Below are positions 48,201-60,200 of a stretch of 64,000 nt of DNA, piece by piece; position 1 is the first letter of the stretch, and each line of letters starts with the position of its first letter. This DNA is from Opisthocomus hoazin (Eukaryota; Chordata; Aves; Opisthocomiformes; Opisthocomidae). Location: contig NC_134440.1 in the NCBI RefSeq assembly GCF_030867145.1, positions 8,866,001 through 8,930,000 on the forward strand, written 5' to 3'. The position numbers and the translations under genes were made by a program. The notes below the pieces were generated by a model that saw nothing but the letters and a program-made list of their open reading frames with translations, made no database searches and was not told the DNA's origin.

Positions 48201-51200
48201 TCCCCAGCACGCCGGGGTTTCAGCAACACCCGTGCTCAGCATCTTCTGCGTTTGCAGAAAGCTTCCCCGCAGCAGCAGGCGCGACCGCGTCCTCGGCGCG
48301 GGGCAGAGACAGCCCCCTGTGCCGGGGGCAGGAGAGGTGCTGGCCTTCCTGGGGTGGGTGGTGGAGCTGGGGAGGAGCAGGGCTCCAGTAAAGGCACCTT
48401 CCCACACATCTGGAGAGCAGCTGGGTAGGAGCCAAGGGGCTGTGGGGCACCTCGCAGGGTGCTGGGTCCCATGGCTTGCCCCGCTATGGTGATGCTGAGC
48501 ATGGAGCTGACTGTCCTCAGCGAGAACCATGGGGAGGAATGCGATGTTTGGCTTGGAGGCTGGTAGCCAGATGCTTTCCCTGTCTCTTGGCCATGGCTCT
48601 CTGCAGGGATCCCCTCCCTCCCCTGTCCCTGCAGGGTGCCCGGGTGTGGATCCCCGACTGTGTCGAAGTCTGGAGGGTGGCGGAAATAACCAGAGACTAC
48701 ACGGAAGGAGATGCCCATCTCCATCTCCGCCTGGAAGATGGCTCGGTAAGGCTGGAGCTGTGCGGCTCAGCAGGTCCCTGCGGTGCTTGCCACGTCGTGG
48801 GGCATCCCCAGATGGGAGATGCTTCACCTCTGCACCCCCAAAGCAGCCTGAGCTCCTCAGCAGAGTGTGGAGAGGCTCAGACCTTGCCTGGATGAGTCCC
48901 AGCTGGGGTCTGAGCAGGAGCCCAGACCACTGGGGCTGTGTGTGGCTCACCACGCCCTGTGTCCCCTGCCTGCCCGGTGGGGTGGTCCTTGCTGCCTGCT
49001 CCTGCCTGACTTCCCAAAAGGCCTCCGGCTCAGCTCGGCGTGCTGGCTGGGCTGCGATTCCTGGTGACTAACAGCCCACGCGTGGCCTGCAGACGGCATC
49101 CCTCCTGCTGTGCTGCTCCCCACAGACCCACCTGCCTTTGTGGGGCTGGCTGACCCCACTTGGCACTTGTCCTGCTCCATCTCCATCCCCGCAGGCACTG
49201 GCCTACCCCGTTGAGCTCCAGCTGCCGCCTCTCTGCAACCCCGACTGCCTCTCAGGTGCCGATGACCTGGTGGCCCTGAGCTACCTGCATGAGCCGGCCG
49301 TGCTACACTCGCTCCGCCGGCGCTTCGTGGAGGCCAAGGCCATCTACACCTACTGTGGTGAGCCCCATGTGCCCCCTCCTTCTCCCCATCCCGTGCCCCT
49401 TCTCCGCAGCTCCCTGGGACAGGAGCCCCTCCTGCCCCTGCCCGTTGCACAGCCCTCTTCCTCCAGGTATCATCCTCGTCGCTATCAACCCCTACGAGCC
49501 ATTGCCCATCTATGAGGAAGAGGTGATTTACGCCTACAGCGGCCGCGAGATGGGGGACATGGATCCTCACATCTTTGCTTTGGCAGAGGAGGCGTACAAG
49601 CAGATGGTGAGGTGAGAGCATCCCATGGGAGCATCCCTGGGGCTGCAGTGGGGAAGGGCTGAAGCCCCTTCTGGACTGTGGCTTGTTGGTGGAGAGGGGT
49701 CCTGTTGGGCCACAGGCTGTCCCCAGCTGATGTCCTTCTCCGGCAGGTTTGGGAAGAACCAATCCCTCATCATCAGTGGTGAGTCGGGCGCGGGCAAGAC
49801 TGTGTCGGCCAAGTATGCCATGAGATACTTCACCACGGTCGGGGGCTGCCTAGGTGACTCCAGCATGGAGGAGAAGGTGCTGGCCTCCAGCCCTGTCATG
49901 GAGGTGGGTCCGCCTGGGGCCTCAGGTTCTGCATGGGGGTAGCTGGGGTGTCCCTGCAGCCTCTCCCCATGGGCCATATCCCTGATGTGATGCCGTGTCT
50001 GTTCCCTGCTGTAAAATGGGTGGCAGTGACTGAACTTCTCCAGAGCACCTGGAGATCTGGGGCCAGCTAAAACCTCCTGCTGTTCTTCCCTGTCAGGCCT
50101 TTGGGAATGCAAAGACAACCAGGAATGACAACAGTAGCCGCTTTGGGAAGTACATCGAGATCGGCTTCAGCCAAGCACATGTCACAGGGGCCACCATCAA
50201 AACCTACCTGCTGGAGAAGTCCCGTGTCACCTTCCAGGTGGGTCTCTGGGGTGGCATGGGGACAGGGCTGAGCGGGAGCCCCAATCCTCAGGGCAGGAGG
50301 GTGCTCCTTTTGGCCATCCCCCGGGGAAGCAACCTCAGCGCTACTGAGTTGAGCTGGGAGAGGGGAAGGTGTCCCTTGTCCCCAAATCTGGGGCTGCAGG
50401 GGAGCAGGGTAGCCCAAGGTGACCAGGCTTCTTGGTGTTTTTCTTGCTCCTCCACAGGCGAAAGCGGAGAGGAACTATCACATCTTCTACCAGCTCTGTG
50501 CCTCAGCCACCCTGCCTGAGCTCCAGGGCCTGGGTCTCTGTGAGTGCCCCCACGAGCCCCGCGGCACAGCTCGCTGCCTGCCCGTCCCGCGCTGGGCAGC
50601 ACCAGCCCTTCCCACCCTGCCCGGCCACCAGCTGGGTGCTGGAGGAGGCTCTGCTGCTGCTGGGCACCCCGGGAGGGGGTGAGGGGGGTCGGGAGGCCGG
50701 TGGGGCAGGTTGTGCTGGTTCACAGCCTGCTGCATCTCCCTCGCAGGTGGGGCAGAGTCCTTCCACTACACCTGCCAGGGCCAGCGCGCCGCTGCCCAGA
50801 GCCCCGACGACGCAGCCGACTTCGACAGCACGCGGCACGCCTTCTCGCTCCTCGGTACTGTCCTGGCTGGGCACGGGCTGGAGGGCGGGCAGGGCTAGTC
50901 CTCAGGGCTGGCTGTCCCACCGCCCTCACCCCGACGCTGGTGCAGGAGTGCTGGTGCCACACATCCCAGTGCTGGGGAGCCGGGCTATCTGCTGGCCGTT
51001 CCCATCCCTCCAGCGTGTGGGATGCAGGGGGTCAGAGCAGCACGGGGTGGGGGAGCCAGGAGACCCCCTCATGCCTGTGCTGTGCCCGCAGGCGTCCCCG
51101 AGGCCGACCAGCTGGAGCTGTTCAGCATCCTGGCTGCCATCCTGCACCTGGGCAACGTCGTGGTCAGAGGGAGGGACCGCCGTGGGGACGGCTGCTTCGT

Positions 51201-54200
51201 GGAGGTGGGCAAGAGCTTGCTGCCCGCGTCCCGCATCCCAGAGCGGCCCTTGAGCTGTGCTGGCTGCAGGAGCCGCGTCTCGCCAGCACCGCGATGACAG
51301 GGTCTGTCCCTTTGCAGCCTGCCGATGAGGCCCTGGGGCTGTTCTGCGCGCTGCTGGGTGTCGAGGCATCACAGGTGATGCGCTGGCTCTGCCACCGCAA
51401 GCTGGTCACTGCTGGTGAGACCTACCTGAAGCCCCTTTCCAGGCAGCAGGCACTTGACTCCCGGGATGCCCTGGCCAAACATATGTACGGGCAGGTCTTC
51501 AGGTGGATGGTGAGCAGGGTCAACCGTGCCCTGCGGTCGCTGGAGAGCCACCGTACCTCCATTGGCATCCTGGACATTTATGGGTAAGAGCAGCTCCCCT
51601 CTCCTGGGCTGCCTGGAAGAGCGTGGTCCTGCATCAGCTGTGGCTGGGGGTCTACAGCCACCATCTGCTCCAGCTGGGACACGGGGCAGTACCCATCCCT
51701 GTGCCTGGAGCTCGTGGCTGGGTTGGCTCTGCCTGACAGCTGCCTCAGGCAGGTCTCTGCTGCCCACAGGTTTGAGATGTTTGAGCTCAACAGCTTTGAG
51801 CAGTTCTGTATCAACTATGCCAATGAGAAGCTGCAGCAGCTCTTCAACCTGGTGGGTGTCACACAGATGTGTCTCCTTGCTGGGAGCTAGCGAGGGTGGG
51901 CCCCGCACATCTCCGCTGCGTGGTTGCTTTTGGTGCTCACCGCTTTGATTGCGGCTGGTGCTTCAGTCCCTCCAAACCTGGGGCTCTGGGAGGCTACTGG
52001 AGCTGGGCATGGGTTCCCTCCTTTCTCCCAAAGTGCTCCTGCTCCAGGAGAAGGGCTGCCCAGGCATTTTACAGCTACCAAGCCACTGCCTGCAGCCTGC
52101 CTGGTGGCTGGCCACTTTTGTCACCTCCTGGCTTAGGCCTGCTCTGCTCTCCTTGCCCTCCAGCACGTCTTCAAGCTGGAGCAGGAGGAGTATGTGACCG
52201 AGGATATCCCTTGGGTCTTCATTGACTTCTGTGACAACCAGCCATGCATTGAGCTCATCGAGGGCCGGCTTGGCATCCTGGACCTGCTGAATGAGGAGTG
52301 CAAGGTGGGCAAGAGGTGCCAGGAGCAGGCTGCTGTGGCTACCCGCTGCCCCTTCTGACCCATATGCCTTTCAGATGCCCCAAGGCAACGATGGGAGCTG
52401 GACCCAGAAGCTTTACCAGACTCATCTCAGCAGCTCCCACTTCCAGAAACCCAAGAGGCCCACGGATGCTTTTGTTGTGTGCCACTTTGCTGGCAAGGTA
52501 GGGAAAGCTGCGGCAGTACAGCCCTGGGCAGAGAGGGCTCAGCAGTGGCTCTGCCCCAGTGGGCACCCAGCCTGCCCTGTCTCGAGCTGGTGGCATCTCC
52601 TGGAGCCTCTCATTGTCCCGAGTTCCTGTGGCCGCTGTCTGCACGCTCCAAGGCTGGGAAGTTGATCCTGCTGGCTCTGCTGCTGCTTAGTGCTGGGCTG
52701 CAACTCTAACTGAGAGTAAAAATATGGAAACTCTGGCTGTGATGGTTCCCACCAGCAGCCTTGCAGCAGGGTGGGAGCTAGGTAGTGTGGCCACCAGCAG
52801 CTCTGACCCTGCGAGGCCTTCTTCCAAAAGCCTTGAGCTGTGTCCGAGCAGAGCCCCGCACCAAAGCGATCTGGGAAGCTGCGGGCTGATGCTGGTACTT
52901 GGTCTGTCTTCTGCCAGGTGGAATACCAGTGTGATGGGTTTGTGGAGAAGAACAGGGATGCTGTCCCTGAGGAGCTGGTGGGGCTGCTGCGAGCCAGCAA
53001 GGTGAGAGCCACCCCGAGCAGGGGCTGTGGAGGGCAGAGCTTGGGGCTGGGAAGGGCTGATGGTGTAGGAGGTATAAGCTGCGCAGGGTAAACCCCTGTC
53101 TGCCTGCTGGCACAGCCCCATGCAGTGCTGGCAGTGGTCAGGGTGCCCTGAGATGTGGATGGTCCCCACTCTGTTCCTCTGCCTTGGGCTTCCCCATTCT
53201 GGGGGACACCTTGGCCGTGTCCCTGCTGGGAGGGCTGGAGGGTCCTGCGGCTTCCAGGTCTGTAATGCTGTCACTTCTCCCTTCCACCCTGCCTGGCCCT
53301 AGAAGAAGGTAAGGAATGTCTTGGAGGGCTCTCGAGCACACGTGGGAAGGTGCCTGTGGCTTGCATGTAGTTTTTCCTGGGGGAAGCAGCAGGCGGGGGC
53401 ACAGCTGCATCTGGCACATCTGGGCTGTAGCAGGACAGAGGACCATGCATGGGGCTGGCTTCTGTGGAGCCTGTGGTCTGTTGGGACTTTATCTCCTGGT
53501 GGCGATGGCTCTCTGGGTACTGGGTGAGGCTCGCTGCAAGGTCTGCCTGGCGCTCACAGCTCTACTCCGTGCAGTCTGCCCTGCTCGCTGAGCTCTTCCT
53601 GGAGGAAGGGGATGGCCCCATCTCCCTGCAGTCCCGCAGGTCCGGCGGGCCCAGGATGGCTGGTCACCCCAGCCGCCGATCGCTGCCCAGCAGCCAAAAG
53701 AGCAAGAAGTCCATCTCCAGCCAGGTATGGGGCTGGGGGAGAAGAACCACGTCCTGGCCTCGGACAAGCGGGGCTGGGGTACTCCACAAGCCCTAGGATG
53801 CTCCTGCTGGCCCTGACCACGCTTGCCTTGTCCTCTGCAGTTCAAAGCCTCCCTGAAGCGACTGATGGAGATGCTGGGCAGCACCACACCGCACTATGTC
53901 CGCTGCCTCAAACCCAACGATAGCAAGCAGCCCTTTGTGTGAGTGCCTGGCTAGGGAGTCTGGCGGGGATGGGGCTGGGGACATTGGGACCACTGCTGTC
54001 CCTCTGATCCGTGTCCCTCTTGCCCTGGCCCTGCATAGCTTGGATCTCGCCAAGCTGGCTGGGAGCCATTCTAGATCAGCCCCTCTTTGCCCCAGGTTTG
54101 ACTCCCGGCGAGCAGTGGAGCAGCTACGAGCCTGCGGAGTCCTGGAGACCATCCGGATCAGCGCCGCAGGCTACCCCTCCAGGTACCCCCTGCTTCAGCA

Positions 54201-57200
54201 GCACCCTGGGTGCTCCTCCCCACCTCCGGCCACAGCACCTCTGACCCCCTCTGTCCCCCACAGGTGGACATACCAGGAGTTCTTAGAGAGGTACAGGGCT
54301 CTGGTGAGCAGAGAGGAGCTGAGGGGCACCAGTGAGAAGCAAATCTGCAGCCTTGCCCTTGAGAGGCTGCTCCAGGTAAGGGTCTTGCTTAGGACGTGCT
54401 GCTGTGGTATCAGAGTATCCTTTGCAGATGCTTCTCTCCATGTGTGGGTGCTAAGTGGGGTACAGAAATGGATGAAATGGGGAGGAACACGGCCTTCAGG
54501 GAGGTTGGATGGGGAGATCAGTGGCATGAGGAGCATTGCTCGTGGGGGAACCTGGCTGGGGTGTACTTAGTTCCTGGGACTGACTTCCCCCTTGCACTCA
54601 GGACCCCAACAAGTACCAGTGTGGGAAGAGCAAGGTGTTTTTCCGGGCTGGCCAAGTGGCTTACCTGGAGGAGCTGCGGTACCGGCGGCTGAGGGCAGCC
54701 TGCACCCTGCTGCAGAGGCACCTGCGGGGCTGGCTGGCACGGAGGCACTTCGGACGGGCACGAGCCGCAGCAATCTGCCTGCAGCGCTGGGCCCGCGGCA
54801 TGCTGGCCCGGAGGTGAGCGAGGGATGGGGCTCGGAGGGGGCTGCGATGAGCCAAGCCTTGGGAGTTGTCCTGGTTCAGGGCTGGGCTTTGAGCTGGATG
54901 TCCCTGTGGTATGCGCTGGGCTGCAGGCTTTGCCTCTATGGGCTTTGCCCCCCAGCTCTCTGCCCTCCCTGGGGGCTCTGCCCCCCACCTGCCCAGCTCT
55001 CTGCCCTCCCTGCAGACTTGTCAGGATGCTGCGAAGGACCAGGGCTGCTGTGATGCTGCAGAAGACCCTGAGGATGGTTCTGGCCCAGCGCTCCTACCTA
55101 CACACGCGCCAGGCTGTCATCACCATCCAAGCCTTTGCCCGGGGCATGTTTGCCCGGCGTCTTTACCGACAGGTAGGAGCCTGGCAGGGTGGTGGGTGTC
55201 CCAGTCCCACCCAGGAGGGGCTGTGCCACACATGGTGCCCCATCTCTCCCTCCGCAGATGGTGTGGCACCAGAAAGCCGTGGTGATCCAGGCTGCTGTCC
55301 GGGGCTGGTTGGCCCGGACCCACTACGCCCGCCTGCGTGGGACCGTCATCTACCTGCAGTGCTGCTACCGCCGGGTGCGGGCGTGCCGGGAGCTGCGGCG
55401 GCTGCGTGCCGAGGCGCGCTCCGTCGAGCACTACAAGCAGCTGCACAAAGGCATGGAGATCAAGGTGATACAGCTGCAGTGCAGGCTGGATGAGCAGGTG
55501 GGTGCTGGCTTCAGCCCTTTTTGGGGTTCCAGGGTGTGGGGGGCAGCTGCTTATTGCTGACCACTTCTTACTGGTCTCTGTGCAGCCAAAACCATACCTG
55601 CCCTTGTCTCCAGCCATCTCCTGGCCCTGGGGTGGGAGGTGACCCTGCCTGACGTGTCTCCAGGCAAGAGTCATGCATCTGGGTCTTATTCCTGGGTTTT
55701 CAATGCTTCCTATGGATGTGGGGCTGGTGGCCCTGGGGGAGGGCTGGGCACCCTTCTGGGTGCTTGGTTGAGTGCAGCCTTGTAGCACAGTGTTGTGGGC
55801 TGGGAACAGTTCTGACCTGGTGTGTTGTCCCACCACAGATCTGCCATTGCCATCTTGAGTGAGTGTGTCTGCTTCGGCTGCCACCACTCCATTTCTCGGG
55901 GTGCCTGTGGAGGTTGGGGAAAGTAGGGCTGGAAAATCGTGCTGTTGGGGCTGGCCAGGAGATGGGCAATGGGCTGTTAAGCCATGGCAAAGCTCATGTG
56001 TGGCTCAGTGTAGAATGGTGTGTCCTGGAGAGCTGCTCTCCTAGGCCAGAACACTGTTTGATGTGATACCAGAGGCTCAGGGCTCCAAACAAATGGGTGG
56101 GAAACGGGGTATCCAGGCTCACTGCAGAAGGGCAGCCTGAGGCGTGGGCTCTTGTTGATGGGAGATGTGTGGGGACATGCTCCCGGCCACCTGCCTGATG
56201 TGCTCTGCCCGCTGGCCCAAGGCCCAGGAGAAGCAGCAGCTGGTGGAGCAGCTCTCGGGGCTGAACGCTGCCCACACCGAGGAGATGCAACGCCTGCGGG
56301 CTGAGATGCAGCGGCTGCAGGAGGATGTGGCCCGTGATGCCCAGGTCCAGCAGCTGCAGGAGCGGCTGGCCGAGCTGGAGAGGCACAGCATGAAGAGCTG
56401 CCTGGGCCAGGAGGTCGAGGAGCTCAGGCAGGTCAGTCTGTCTATATGGGGGATGCTCTTGCTCTGCTGGGGCTCCACGGGGCTCTCCAGGGACCTGGCA
56501 TCATGCTGTGGTCCTTGGAGGAGACCTCCAGCAGCCGGGGCTGGCCTAGGGCAGGGCTCTGGCTGTACCTGTCCCTCTTCCTGCAGCGCTTGGCAGAGGT
56601 GGAAGCCACGAAGCTGCAGCTGGAGGAGGAGAGGGATGCTCTGATCCAGCGCACGTTGGAGCAGTCACAGGATCTGGATGGTAAAAAGGATCCTCCCATC
56701 CCCTCATCCAATTCCCCTGGTCCTGCAGGCCTGGTGGGTTCCTGCCTGTCCCCTCGCAGTGGGGTCCTGGCTTTGCCTGTCCCCACTCCCTGCTGTGTCT
56801 GTCCCCCCAGAGCAGCACCAGCGTGCGGCGCGGGAGAGCCGGGGGCTGCTGCAGGAGCTGGAGGAGGAGCGGGCACGCTACCAGAGCCTGGTGCAGGAGT
56901 ACGCCCGCCTGGAGCAGGTCTATGAGAACCTGCGGGATGAGGTGGCCTTCCACAGGGTGAGGGGCTGGCAGTGACACAGGGGGGCTCAGGGCAACCCCTC
57001 CCTCGGATCCTCGTGGGGAGCAGGCAGCGCTGGCTGGTCCAGGGCACCCTTCCTGGGGAAGCTCATGTTCTGGGGGATTCCCAAGCCAAGGTATCCTCCT
57101 GAAGCTATCGCTGCTCTGCCCCAGCTGATGTTCAGTGGGCACTTGGGGTGCGGGGCAACGACTTTGTCCTTCTCTCCCCACTCAGCAAAGCACCTTGAGA

Positions 57201-60200
57201 TGGTCCCCTTCGTCAGAGAGCTTCTTGGGCTCTGAGAGCAGCTACCTGTCCTCCATGTCCACAGCTCCTTCACGAGATGGCTCCGACCAGCAGGCTGAGG
57301 CTAGTGGTGAAACTGGTGGGGACTGTGGGGTGGGGGTGACAAATGGCCTGTCCCTTCCGCTGGCTATGGGGACAGCTGTGCCTTGGGGCTCCTGCCAGGG
57401 AGCTGATCTCATCGGGAAGGGGGGTCTGCAGGTGTTCCAGCACTGGTGCCCAGCACCGGCTGCTGTACCAAACCCAGTCTGTGCACCCAGGGGCTGGAGG
57501 AGTGCTGGCAGCCGGTGCCAGAGGGGCTGCAGCCCCAGCCCAGCGGCGAGGTGCTGCAGAATGGCAGTGTGGGCCAGGATCCCTTTGAGAAGGCGTACCT
57601 CCTCCTCCTGGGGCAGCTCAACACCGTCAACGAGGAGCTGGCCCGGACCCGGGAGGAGCTGTGGAGGTCCAAGGCCCCTGTGGAGCCAGAGGACAGGAAA
57701 CTTCTGGACTTCCTTAAGCGCAGGGTGAGCCCCTGCCCAGCTGCCAGGAGTGGGGCCAGAGCTGGGTTGGTGGGGCTGGCCTCACCCTGCTCTCCTCTCC
57801 CTGCAGAACACAGCTGAGATGCTGGGGCTGGGCAGGAGTCCGGAGAAGGCAGCAGCGGATGATGACTTGAAGCACGCGTATGATGCGTTGCAGGTTGAAA
57901 ATAGGTGAGTGTGGTGCCAGGGAGATGGTCCCCAGCTGGGCCGGGCTTCCCCACAATGGGCTGCTGGATCCGTGCTGCTCCTGGGGCTTTGGCTGGTCTT
58001 TTAGCCAGCCATGGCTTGGGCTGCAGCTGCCTGGCCTCTGTAAGGCTGCGGTGCTGGGCAGCTGCATATCCTGAAGCAGCCATCTCCTTACGTGCAGCTG
58101 GGCTGGGAGAGCAAGGGCAGCCTTCCCTTCGCAGCCCAACTGGGTAGGGGGTACCCCTGCCTCTCCTTCCCTCTGCTCCAGAGCACCCAGCTGTGTCTTC
58201 CTGCGTGTCCGGAGCATCCCACCTTGCTCTGAGCAGTGGGTGTGCCTGTGCATGAGCAGACTGGATGTCCTGGGTTCAGCAGCAGCTTCCTAAGAGGGCA
58301 GGGCTGGTGCAGCCTGCTCCTGGGCTGTGCTGTGATGCTCGAGGCGCAGTGCAGCCCGAGGGGAGATGCTCTGTTAGCACAGCTGGGTCTGTACTCTCCC
58401 CAAGGTGCCTGGGCAGGGGGAGAGTTCCCAGCTCTGAGGATTCAGGGTAGAAGTACCTCCCCAGCAGCCTCTCCAGGGGATGCCATGTGGCAGCTGGAGG
58501 AGGTTGGTGCCTCAGTTTCCCCGGGTGCTTGTGTGCAGGCTGTTGGCGAGTCAGCTGCGGGAGGAGAAGCGGCAGCACGAGGAGGAGGTAGAAGGACTGC
58601 ACCTCGACATCTGCTCCCTCAACCAGCTGAGCCAGCAGCAGGCAGCCCTCATCCAGGACCTGCAGCGGCACCAGGGGCAGGAGGGGCTGCAGCACCATGT
58701 CCTGCGGCTCAAGGAGGAGAACTGGGTAAGGGGCAGGAGGGAGGCGGGCAGGACCGGGCTTGGAACTGGCTTTCACCCCCTTGCCACGGGGTGAGCTGCA
58801 GCAGCCCCTTAGGGAGTAATGTGGGGGACCCTGCTGCATCCCCCCAGCTTTGCTCCACTCGGTGGGTGCTGGTGGGGTGTCCAGCTGAGGAAGGCTGGCT
58901 GAGCCCTACCAGAGCTGTCCCTGCCCAGGAGCTGGCCCAGAAGCTGGAGAAACAGGAGAGGACCACACTGAAGCTCCAGAAGAAGCTGAGAGCCTACGCG
59001 AAGCAGATCCAGGAGCTCACAGGCAAGTGCTTGCACGAGAGGGAGGCATGGGCCTGGCTGGAGGGTCACCAGCCTGGTTTGAGGCTGGAGCATCACTCAA
59101 CCTCAACATGAGGTGCAGGGTTCCGTGCAAACAGAGGTGCTGGGGAGCATCTGCTTGGACTGAGCTGAGGGGATCTGGCCTGGGTCCCCAGCCTAGGACA
59201 CAGCAGGATGTGACCTGTGTTCCTCTTCCCCAGTGAACAGAGAGGCTACCAGGCCAGCGCAGGAGTTGGCAGCGTCCTCTGAGGTCCTGTCCCAGTCCCT
59301 TATGGTCCCATCTGTGGCCAGGCTGTCCCAGGCCATGCTAGCGTGGCGGATGGAGGATGAAGGGCGCATTATCAAGGCCATCATCACAGGTAGGGTTTGG
59401 AGAGATGGAGACTACTTACTCTAGCTTGATCCCTTCTAGGGTTTCTTGCCAACCTCTGTGTGAGCTCATCCTTTCAGTGTTGCTGGGGCAGTATCCTGCC
59501 TGGCTCAGGACCAGCTTCCTATAGCTGCCTGGATCCCAACAGTCCTGCTTTCCCCTGCAGACTACAAACCACAGAGCAGCCCTGGGGCTCTCCCAGACCT
59601 GCCAGCCTACGTCCTCTTCCTGTGCATCCGGCATGCGGACCACTGCTGCGACGAGCCGCGGGCCCTCTCGCTGCTGGATGCAGCCATCAATGCCATCAAA
59701 AGGGTCATGAAGGTGCTGGGCTTCGGGGTGTGGGTTGGGCTGAGGAGCAGGAGCTCCACTGGCCAAGGCGAGGTGGCCCTGGGGCAGCAGCCTGGCTCCC
59801 AGGGCACAGCGTGTGCCTGATTGCAGCGTCCAGAGCACCTCCTGGGGTGAGGGGTGCCCCTGAGTGCTGCAGGGTCTAACAGCTCTGTGCCCCTCACCAG
59901 GCTGCAGCTAGCTCCGTGGGGCTCACGGGGTGACCGAGGGGCATGAGGGCTTGCTGCTGTCACCAACCAGAACTCTGCTGACCCCAGGGCTCTCTGTCCC
60001 CACCTGCAGAAACACAGTGATGACTTTGGTGTGGTGGCACTCTGGCTTGCCAACGCCTGCCGGCTCCTGAACTGCCTGCGCCAGTACAGCCAGGACAAGG
60101 TAGGGCTGGGCTGCAGGGGGGCTGCCCCCTCCCTGGGATGGGTGGGAGCTTGGTGGGGACAGGGTTTGTCCCCACCTGGGGCTGCATCCTCTCTGCCCCT

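Larger units (their letters stand above)
45271..54375 (+). other. Myosin V motor domain, exons 1-18
   Basis: Exons: 45271-45297, 48635-48745, 49195-49357, 49467-49611, 49747-49903, 50097-50237, 50458-50539, 50747-50854, 51092-51204, 51318-51583, 51770-51851, 52164-52304, 52375-52497, 52918-53001, 53575-53724, 53841-53938, 54096-54182, 54264-54375 (residues 1-730). The nucleotide-binding elements are intact: P-loop GESGAGKT (about 160-167), switch [10 protein letters not shown] (about 211-219) and switch II DIYGFE (about 435-440). Class-typical stretches [32 protein letters not shown] and [20 protein letters not shown] are clear. Loop 2 (exon 15) is short and basic (SRRS, SKKS), suiting actin binding. 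A 6-nt candidate microexon lies between exons 14 and 15. Confidence 0.93.
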
